Below, one piece after another: positions 6,552-11,044 of a stretch of DNA of 11,044 nt. Numbering within the stretch: position 1 is the first letter of the stretch; each line of letters opens with the position of its first letter. The stretch spans positions 1-11,044 of the forward strand of contig DAIEPS010000047.1 in the NCBI GenBank assembly GCA_027348305.1, written 5' to 3'. The notes under the pieces were generated by a model, which was given only the letters and a program-made list of their open reading frames with translations, was not told the origin of the DNA and did no database searches. The DNA is from Anaerolineaceae bacterium (GTDB taxonomy: Bacteria > Chloroflexota > Anaerolineae > Anaerolineales > Anaerolineaceae). The translations under genes and the position numbers were made by a program.

Positions 6552-6647
6552 TAATAGAGGAGATGCATCTATTATGCGAGTTACTAAAGGACTGATAATT
6601 GAGGTAAGTAATTAAGGCACGCGGTATTTCCGCGTGCCTTTTGTTTT
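6552..6647 (+). ncRNA. Candidate small RNA or attenuated leader
   Basis: The predicted transcript starts with the stem TAATAGA/TCTATTA (6552-6558 with 6568-6574), whose nine-base loop GGAGATGCA exposes a Shine-Dalgarno-like GGAG. It continues through about 39 unpaired bases and ends at an intrinsic terminator (6614-6647). Stem at the 5' end, single-stranded middle and terminator is the usual build of a trans-acting small RNA of about 95 nt. Alternatively, it is the leader of the SWIM gene 38 bases further on, with the terminator acting as an attenuator. A 13-codon frame (6574-6615, MRVTKGLIIEVSN) with GAGGAG upstream could be a leader peptide. I saw no obvious anti-terminator pairing and no known riboswitch motif. 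Confidence 0.5.
6614..6647 (+). terminator. Intrinsic terminator upstream of the SWIM gene
   Basis: An 11-bp perfect stem, AAGGCACGCGG (6614-6624) with CCGCGTGCCTT (6630-6640), has a TATTT loop and is followed by TTGTTTT. It lies between the strong promoter and the SWIM start codon, so it either ends a small RNA or acts as an attenuator. Confidence 0.88.
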
Positions 6648-6684
6648 AACATCTTCCTTATCAAACAAAGGAGAAACACATCAC

Positions 6685-6936
6685 ATGGATTACAGCATGA
6701 TCGGCAAAATTGAAAAAGCAAAACGTTATGCGCAAGAAAGAGACCGTTTTGAATTTCATACGTTCTCTGTGACCGTGAAAGGTGATAATAATTCCCACGA
6801 TGTAAAGTATGACAATGGCAAATGGGAATGCGACTGTGAATTCTTCATCACACACAGCCGCTGTGTGCACACCATGTCGCTGGAAACCATTCTGATGGGA
6901 ATGGCCCAGCCGATTGATGTAGCCGGTTCAAATTAA
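6685..6936 (+). CDS. Small SWIM zinc-finger protein
   Basis: An 83-residue cytoplasmic protein with a SWIM-type zinc-binding motif CxC...CxH: Cys49, Cys51, Cys60 and His62 (CDCEFFITHSRCVH). The N-terminal half (about 1-45) is charged and probably forms a helix followed by beta strands (FEFHTFSVTVKG), as in the region that precedes SWIM fingers in larger proteins. SWIM domains are known from SWI2/SNF2 and MuDR proteins and bind DNA or proteins, but a stand-alone protein this small has no assigned job that I know of. The ATG at 6685 is chosen because AAAGGAGA (6667-6674) precedes it. An upstream in-frame ATG at 6634 falls inside the terminator stem and is rejected. The gene is bracketed by two terminators, so it is monocistronic and depends on readthrough of the first one or on a weak promoter at about 6640-6665 that I cannot see. 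Confidence 0.88.
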   Translation: MDYSMIGKIEKAKRYAQERDRFEFHTFSVTVKGDNNSHDVKYDNGKWECDCEFFITHSRCVHTMSLETILMGMAQPIDVAGSN

Positions 6937-6953
6937 TTAAGATCGTAATGAAC

Positions 6954-6986
6954 AAGCCCTGACTTTTCATGAGTCAGGGCTTTATT
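6954..6986 (+). terminator. Intrinsic terminator of the SWIM gene
   Basis: AAGCCCTGACT (6954-6964) pairs perfectly with AGTCAGGGCTT (6972-6982) around a seven-base loop and is followed by TATT. It lies 17 bases past the stop codon. Read on the minus strand it is followed by TTGTTCATT, so it may also stop transcripts coming from the 64-aa gene. Confidence 0.85.
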
Positions 6987-7007
6987 GATTAAGGAACAGG
7001 AAGAAAA

Positions 7008-7032
7008 CCACGAAAGACGAAATACACGAAAA
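7008..7032. repeat. Degenerate CACGAAA-type intergenic repeat
   Basis: CCACGAAAGACGAAA followed by TACACGAAAA shows two CACGAAA units and one GACGAAA unit about nine to ten bases apart. It lies in the gene-free stretch between the SWIM terminator and the 64-aa gene. Similar low-complexity stretches are common between genes; no function can be inferred. Confidence 0.4.
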
Positions 7033-7085
7033 TGACTTAATAAAAAACAAAAAGCAAATACTTTTGAACTATTCCTTAAAGTAAA

Positions 7086-7280
7086 TTATATATTGGATTG
7101 TTTAGGTTCTAGCTGGCGGGTCTTTTCGTGGCGGCGGTAAATGATAACCCCTGCAATAAGCGCGATAACGAGGTATTCGCCGGGATGCCAATTGGAATAT
7201 CCCCGAATGCCGGGAGCCAGTGCGAAAGCCAACAGGATGAAGAGATCGCCGATGAAAAGATATAGTTTCTTTCGATCCAT
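7086..7280 (-). CDS. Small two-helix membrane protein, function unknown
   Basis: 64 residues with two predicted transmembrane helices: about 6-23 (LYLFIGDLFILLAFALA) and about 34-48 (GEYLVIALIAGVIIY). A short loop (GIRGYSNWHPG) joins them. A basic tail (RRHEKTRQLEPKQSNI) and the basic N-terminus (MDRKK) suggest that both ends face the cytoplasm. AAAAGGGGA stands seven bases before ATG 7280 and supports translation. It follows the ATPase regulator gene by 57 bases on the same strand, so the two may be co-transcribed. A weak TTGAAA with TATTGT 17 bases on (minus strand, about 7337-7309) could give it its own promoter. I recognise no family. Confidence 0.7.
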   Translation of the reverse strand: MDRKKLYLFIGDLFILLAFALAPGIRGYSNWHPGEYLVIALIAGVIIYRRHEKTRQLEPKQSNI

Positions 7281-7337
7281 GATGATTCCCCTTTTCTATT
7301 CAATACCTGATTACAATATAGCTTCATTCACATAATT

Positions 7338-8390
7338 TCAATTGCGAAAACGATATCCCCGGCCGGGGATGGTTTGGATCTTGTTGGTCTTAGCCGGATC
7401 GATCTTATCCCGCAGGCGGTGGACCAACTGAGTAAGGCTGTCGTCGCGTAGTCCCGCCACCAGTTTTTCTTCAGGCCAGACGGCAGTGATCAATTCTTCT
7501 TTTGTGCAAATTACGTCTTGATGCCCTTTCAGATAGTCCAACAGGCGCTTCTCAAGCGCGGTCAGCTCTTCAGCCTCCGAAGTGCCGGATCTGGCGGATA
7601 ACAAAGGATGGTTTTCAAGACCTGACAGGGTGATCAATTCGACGGAAGGGGAATCCTCCCAGAATTCTTCGATGCGCTGACGTACAGCAGATGACTGACG
7701 CAGTTCATCAACGATCAATGGGACCCCGGAAGCGTGGGCTTCACAAACTGCCCGCAGCATGGATGGGTAACCTTTGGATAGAGCATAGATCGCTTTTACT
7801 GTTTCATCCGTCCAGGTGAGTTTGCGGCGTGATTGGAACTGGTTAATACTCCATGTCGCATCTTCAAGGCTTAATCCCCCAAGATGGATCGTATTGGCGA
7901 AGAACAGTTCAGCGAATTCGCTGGTTTTATCGAGAGGCCGGCGGGTGGAGATAACATAAGTCAGGGTGTATTTGAATTCATCACGCAGCGCGCGCAGGTT
8001 ATTGTAGAGGGTTTTCAAGCCGGCAGGATCCTGCTGGAACAAATCGAAGCGGTCAAGCAGAATGCAGAGCCCCCTGGGTGACTCTTTGAGCGCAGCACCT
8101 ATGGCTTGAATGAGGGCTTTCAAGGGAACCGGGGCGGCAGCGACGACGTCCAATTGATGAAGGATGGCTGCAAAGAGCGAACTGATGTCTGCCTGGGGCA
8201 GGTTGTTGCAGTCCACGCAGATAAACCGGGGACCAGTGGTGACCCTGTGAGCGAGAAAGCCGATCAAATTGCTTTTGCCGGCTCCGCTGAGGCCCACAAT
8301 GGATACACACTCCCCTGAATCCACAGCGCGCAGAATGGATTGGACCTCAGAATTTCGATACGTGGAAGGGTACTGATCCCAAACGGACAT
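7338..8390 (-). CDS. AAA-type ATPase fused to an OmpR-type winged-helix DNA-binding domain
   Basis: 350 residues from the preferred start. The N-terminal P-loop ATPase has Walker A GLSGAGKS (33-40), Walker B LCILLDRFD (Asp113; Arg114 stands where many AAA proteins have the catalytic Glu) and a sensor-1-like strand YVISTR (145-150). A helical part follows to about 260. The C-terminus (about 277-350) is a PhoB/OmpR-type winged helix: LTALEKRLLDYL, LVHRLRDKI, then PGRGYRF. It has no receiver domain. Such proteins act as nucleotide-controlled transcription factors, with the ATPase part perhaps oligomerising or sensing a partner. ATG 8390 is chosen because GGGGA lies nine bases upstream and an exact TATAAT lies further up at 8438-8433. 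The frame stays open to ATG 8465, but that start would include the promoter. The gene is divergent from the small-protein/receptor-lipoprotein unit and is its likely regulator. Confidence 0.85.
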   Translation of the reverse strand: MSVWDQYPSTYRNSEVQSILRAVDSGECVSIVGLSGAGKSNLIGFLAHRVTTGPRFICVDCNNLPQADISSLFAAILHQLDVVAAAPVPLKALIQAIGAALKESPRGLCILLDRFDLFQQDPAGLKTLYNNLRALRDEFKYTLTYVISTRRPLDKTSEFAELFFANTIHLGGLSLEDATWSINQFQSRRKLTWTDETVKAIYALSKGYPSMLRAVCEAHASGVPLIVDELRQSSAVRQRIEEFWEDSPSVELITLSGLENHPLLSARSGTSEAEELTALEKRLLDYLKGHQDVICTKEELITAVWPEEKLVAGLRDDSLTQLVHRLRDKIDPAKTNKIQTIPGRGYRFRN

Positions 8391-8432
8391 GAGTGGTTTC
8401 CCCATTACTATTTTGTGGATGATCCTGAAAAT

Positions 8433-8463
8433 ATTATACCTGAGCCGTTCATGAATCATGTAC
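8433..8463 (-). promoter_or_regulatory. -10 box of the ATPase regulator and an overlapping imperfect palindrome
   Basis: The minus strand carries an exact TATAAT (8438-8433); the plus strand of the same DNA contains TATTAT (8432-8437), so divergent initiation is possible. Just upstream, 8447-8463 is a 17-bp imperfect palindrome, GTTCATGA-A-TCATGTAC, with one symmetric mismatch. It lies where the -35 of the regulator gene would be and 22 bases before the divergent start codon. An operator that controls both directions is plausible. No good -35 was found. Confidence 0.4.
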
Positions 8464-8484
8464 AATAATAAAAGGTGAGGGAAT

Positions 8485-8643
8485 ATGAATCGAAAACAAA
8501 AGCTGATACTTAGAATTATTGCCCTGGTGGTGCTGATCGCCGCGCTGGCGTTATTGGTCTTCAGCCTGCTGCCAGGCAGCGTAGTTAAAGAGGTTTATTC
8601 CATCACCCCAACCTACCTTGTTCCTCCGGTTGTGACACCATGA
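8485..8643 (+). CDS. 52-aa single-pass membrane protein, coupled to the receptor lipoprotein
   Basis: A short gene encoding 52 residues that begin MNRKQKLILRIIALVVLIAA. A basic N-terminus is followed by one hydrophobic helix (about 7-29) and a Pro/Val-rich outer tail ending VPPVVTP. The topology would be N-in, C-out. AAAGGTGAGG (8471-8480) lies directly upstream of ATG 8485. The stop TGA (8641-8643) overlaps the ATG (8640-8642) of the next gene in the classic ATGA arrangement, so translation of the two is coupled and their products are probably needed together. No family is recognised. A small partner or assembly subunit of the receptor lipoprotein is the simplest reading. Confidence 0.75.
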   Translation: MNRKQKLILRIIALVVLIAALALLVFSLLPGSVVKEVYSITPTYLVPPVVTP

Positions 8644-10748
8644 GTACCCCAAAGCGGATCAACACATTACTCTTGTTGGCGGGGATTGTTGTCGCTCTGA
8701 TCATTCTGGCAGGCTGTGCACAAGCAATGGCAACGCAGGCTCCTGCGGCTACTGAAGCACCTGCTGCAACACAAGCTTCTGCGGCGACACAAGCCCCTGA
8801 GGTCTCGGAGGCACCTGTGGCCACTGAAGCCCCTGCTGCTGAAACCGGGGGTGAAAACGCCACACAGGCACTTGCTACCAATGGTGTCACTCAGGCAACT
8901 TCTTATCCGACCCTGAAACCTATTGCCACCTCTCAACCGACCGTTGAACCCATCAGCGAATTACGCGTGTTGGAGTTGGAATGGCCGGAGAGCATCCGGT
9001 ATGGTTCTTCTGATGTGATCAGACTGGCGTTGGTCCCATCCGTGGATGGATATACGGCCAGCGTTGAGTATGATGAACACAGTCTGACCAGCCAGGATGT
9101 CTCGATCAAGCGCCCGGCTGGGTATACGCTCAGCGCTGTCGCCCGGTTGGATGGCGTCGGGTTTGATATTTCACCTTCAGGCAATCAAGAGATCGGAGTG
9201 CAGACTGGCGAGAAGGTAACCTGGCGTTGGAGCATTGCACCGCAGTTGACAGGGAACCAGCGCATCTCGATCTTTCTGATGCTGCGCTGGGTGCCAGATG
9301 CGGCCAGCGGACAACAAGTCAGGGAATCAGTGGTTTTTGACCGCAACCTGGATATCCGCGTCAGATCGTTCTTGGGGCTGCGCAGCGGCGAAACGATGAC
9401 GCTTGGTCTGGCGGGGCTGGCTTTCGGCAGTGTGTTGGGATTGTGGAGCCTTACCGGCAGACGCACGGCCAAACGAAAACGTCTGCAGGTGGTGGAACCC
9501 GAAGCGCGCTTATCCATCGAACCCGGTGCCGGGATCGAATTGAACCCGTACGAGCGGCGGCTGCTCCAGGCATTATCAAAAAAATACCAGCGCATCATTT
9601 TAAAGAATGAATTCCTCTCAGGGTATTCGGGGGCGCGCACGTTCCTGGCGCATCCGATCGCTGCCAACGGTCAATCTGATGCTGAAACCATTATAAAGAT
9701 CGGTCCGAGCAAGGATATCGAGGATGAATACAACCATTATGAATCCTTTGTCAAAGACCGCCTTCCCCCGATCACAGCACGCATTCAAAGTGTGCCAATT
9801 ACGCTTGCCGGTTTCGATAAAGCCGCGTTGCAATACACCTGCATCTCGGAGCCTGGCAAATCTCCGACCAGCCTCAGACAGGCTTTGCTGGCAGCCCCTG
9901 ACCCGGATCATTTGCAGAGATTGTTTGACACTTTCGGCCCCAACTGGTGGATGCAGCGGCAGCCCTATTCATTCCGCCTGGGGCAGGAATATGACCGGTT
10001 ATTACCCCCGCACCTGGTGTTGGAACCTGCAGCAGGCAGCGTCAAAATGAATCTTGATATGAATTCTGACCCGACTGCCATGCACCTGTCGGTGGGGGAT
10101 GTGGTGACTCTATCCGCGTTTGAGTACCGTGAAGTCAGGCCGGACGGTAAGTCAATCACCCTGCGGGGCGCACCCCAGGCCGGCAAACCCGTTTACCGCT
10201 ACCGCTGGCTGTCGATCAACCCGCCTAGAAATTCAACAGCCCGGATCGTCGCCGTACGCAGCGACTTGTTGGATGAAGCGACGGCTGATTTTGACCTTCT
10301 TGGTCTTCCAAATCCGTTACTGAAACTGGAAGGCTGGCTGCAGGAGACCATCAACGGCACGCGCTCGATCATCCACGGCGACCTGAACCTTGAGAATGTA
10401 CTGGTTGGGCCGGGTAACCTGGTGTGGCTGATCGATTTTGCCCAGACACGTGAAGGGCATCCACAGTATGATTTTTCACACCTGGCGTGCGAGATCATCG
10501 CACACATCATCAGCCAGCGAGAGTTCAGTCCGCAGCAGTGTCTGTTAATGCTTCAAAATGATCTTGATCCGCTGTTGAAAAAGGTTGAGACCATTGCCGG
10601 TTACTGTCTGTTCAACCCCAATAATCTGCGTGAATACAGGCTCGCATTGATCCTGTCGTGTTTGGGGGGTCTCAAGTATCAGAACCTCACCGCAAGGGCC
10701 AAACACTTGCTCTTCATTACAGCAGCGTATTACGGATCAATTCTCTAG
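8640..10748 (+). CDS. Receptor-like lipoprotein with cytoplasmic phosphotransferase/kinase-like domain
   Basis: 702 residues. A lipoprotein signal ends in LAGC (Cys26). A low-complexity linker built of ATQAPAA/ATEAPAA units follows (31-67), then a beta-rich outer domain (about 105-245). A transmembrane helix (about 252-271, TMTLGLAGLAFGSVLGLWSL) follows, with RRTAKRKR behind it, which places the rest in the cytoplasm. The C-terminal part has an aminoglycoside-phosphotransferase/protein-kinase-like core: GYSGARTFL (328-336) as nucleotide loop, Lys353 (IIKIG), a helix with Glu361/Glu363, the catalytic loop HGDLNLEN (His579, Asp581, Asn586) and Asp599 (LIDFAQ). About 90 mostly beta residues (465-550) are inserted before the catalytic loop. 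All core residues are present, so phosphotransfer is possible; the substrate is unknown. The GYSGA start and the insertion recall the ternary-complex-associated kinase-like domain (TCAD9) of NTP-dependent conflict systems; this comes from memory. Confidence 0.85.
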   Translation: MSTPKRINTLLLLAGIVVALIILAGCAQAMATQAPAATEAPAATQASAATQAPEVSEAPVATEAPAAETGGENATQALATNGVTQATSYPTLKPIATSQPTVEPISELRVLELEWPESIRYGSSDVIRLALVPSVDGYTASVEYDEHSLTSQDVSIKRPAGYTLSAVARLDGVGFDISPSGNQEIGVQTGEKVTWRWSIAPQLTGNQRISIFLMLRWVPDAASGQQVRESVVFDRNLDIRVRSFLGLRSGETMTLGLAGLAFGSVLGLWSLTGRRTAKRKRLQVVEPEARLSIEPGAGIELNPYERRLLQALSKKYQRIILKNEFLSGYSGARTFLAHPIAANGQSDAETIIKIGPSKDIEDEYNHYESFVKDRLPPITARIQSVPITLAGFDKAALQYTCISEPGKSPTSLRQALLAAPDPDHLQRLFDTFGPNWWMQRQPYSFRLGQEYDRLLPPHLVLEPAAGSVKMNLDMNSDPTAMHLSVGDVVTLSAFEYREVRPDGKSITLRGAPQAGKPVYRYRWLSINPPRNSTARIVAVRSDLLDEATADFDLLGLPNPLLKLEGWLQETINGTRSIIHGDLNLENVLVGPGNLVWLIDFAQTREGHPQYDFSHLACEIIAHIISQREFSPQQCLLMLQNDLDPLLKKVETIAGYCLFNPNNLREYRLALILSCLGGLKYQNLTARAKHLLFITAAYYGSIL

Positions 10749-10777
10749 TACCCCCTGATCTATTTCTCAAGATTATC

Positions 10778-10815
10778 AGCCGGTTGGCATTTTGTCAGAA
10801 AAATGTCAGCCGGCT
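10778..10815. promoter_or_regulatory. 16-bp hairpin with TGTCAG direct repeats between the lipoprotein genes
   Basis: 10778-10793 pairs with 10800-10815 over 16 positions, 14 Watson-Crick and two G-U, around the loop GTCAGA. No T-run follows, so it is not a classic terminator. The same DNA holds TGTCAG at 10793 and 10804 and TATCAC at 10815, an 11-bp period like that of OmpR/PhoB-class operators. A possible -10 (TATGCT, 10842-10847) lies downstream without a -35. The element could be a processing or attenuation hairpin inside the operon, or an operator for a separately regulated lipoprotein gene. Confidence 0.5.
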
Positions 10816-10878
10816 ATCACGTCTTACAGCCTCCTGACCGCTATGCTTGATTTAACCAAATCATTCAGGAGGATGAGG

Positions 10879-11044
10879 ATGAAAACAACATTTGTAAGGA
10901 TCGTATCTGTTCTAATGGTTGTTGCACTCAGTGCATGTGCAAAAATGGCGGCTACACAAGCCCCTTTGGCCGCAGCCACAGAAGCTCCGGCTGATTATTA
11001 CTCACAGCCTGATATTTCAGAACCGGTAGCCACTTATGTACCTG
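10879..11044 (+). CDS. Lipoprotein, 3'-truncated by the window edge
   Basis: The first 55 residues of a secreted lipoprotein. A basic start (MKTTFVR) is followed by a hydrophobic stretch and a lipobox LSAC (Cys20). A linker follows (AKMAATQAPLAAATEAP), close to that of the preceding receptor lipoprotein (AQAMATQAPAATEAP). ATG 10879 is chosen because AGGAGG (10867-10872) stands six bases upstream; the in-frame ATG at 10873 directly touches that site. The remainder lies outside the window. Lipoproteins that begin this way in Anaerolineae often carry a von Willebrand factor A domain, which would suit a neighbour of a ternary-complex kinase-like protein, but no such domain is visible here. Confidence 0.8.
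   Translation, partial: MKTTFVRIVSVLMVVALSACAKMAATQAPLAAATEAPADYYSQPDISEPVATYVP

Noticed and set aside
6634..6684. Upstream in-frame ATG for the SWIM protein
   Set aside because: It begins inside the terminator stem and has no Shine-Dalgarno; ATG 6685 has AAAGGAGA.
7008..7032. Repeated CACGAAA units as a CRISPR-like array
   Set aside because: Units are only about 7 bases, imperfect and without spacers of constant length; a common degenerate intergenic repeat fits better.
8391..8465. N-terminal extension of the ATPase regulator to the ATG at 8465
   Set aside because: It would include the exact TATAAT and has no ribosome site; ATG 8390 has GGGGA at good spacing.
9185..9667. 160-codon minus-strand frame inside the receptor lipoprotein gene
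   Set aside because: It lies antisense to the transmembrane segment and the start of the kinase-like domain, with no motif and no start signal.
10793..10825. A true Pho box controlling the second lipoprotein
   Set aside because: The TGTCA spacing fits, but the same bases are explained by a long hairpin and the -10 distance is wrong for a classic Pho promoter; kept only as a possible OmpR-class site.

Overview
The window reads like a chromosomal stretch of an Anaerolineae-type bacterium (phylum Chloroflexota). This placement is an inference from overall gene style: Ala/Thr/Pro-rich lipoprotein linkers after the lipobox Cys, a receptor-like phosphotransferase lipoprotein, a tiny SWIM-finger protein, and GTAGGGG-ended intergenic palindromes. 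No rRNA, tRNA, transposase or CRISPR array was found. The two window edges cut genes: a PLP-dependent decarboxylase on the left and a lipoprotein on the right.

Layout. (1) 3-929 (+): C-terminal two thirds of a group II PLP decarboxylase, closed by a strong hairpin terminator. A hairpin-rich convergent gap follows (930-1150). (2) 1151-2506 (-): a complete, catalytically intact hexameric glutamate dehydrogenase (gdhA), with palindromic repeat elements on both sides. (3) 2650-6400 (-): a tight three-gene operon, transcribed in the order KdpE/OmpR-type response regulator, GDH paralogue, PEP/pyruvate-binding (PPDK_N-type ATP-grasp) protein. Gaps are 3 and 16 nt. (4) 6518-6985 (+): a near-consensus promoter, a short structured RNA ending in an intrinsic terminator, then an 83-aa SWIM zinc-finger protein with its own terminator. 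(5) 7086-8390 (-): an AAA-type ATPase fused to an OmpR-type winged helix, followed by a 64-aa two-helix membrane protein. (6) 8485-11044 (+), divergent from (5): a 52-aa single-helix protein whose stop overlaps (ATGA) the start of a 702-aa lipoprotein. That lipoprotein has an outer domain, a transmembrane helix and an intracellular phosphotransferase/kinase-like domain. A large hairpin and the start of a second lipoprotein with a very similar linker follow.

The most unusual part is the three-gene operon. The GDH paralogue aligns without gaps to true GDH across the active site, yet two of the three active-site lysines are replaced (Glu96, Ala108). The co-transcribed regulator has Glu in place of the phospho-acceptor Asp and has lost one acid-pocket residue. 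The third protein keeps the ATP-grasp residues of PEP synthase/PPDK but has no phospho-histidine or PEP-cleaving domain. The unit looks like a set of enzyme folds turned into sensors or regulators, sitting beside the real gdhA. A carbon/nitrogen-status module is the simplest inference, but nothing in the sequence proves it.

The second system is the divergent locus at 7.3-11.0 kb. A nucleotide-dependent transcription factor faces a membrane-spanning phosphotransferase receptor that has an intact catalytic core (K353, D581, N586, D599) and resembles the kinase-like domains of ternary-complex conflict/signalling systems. Its role is unknown.
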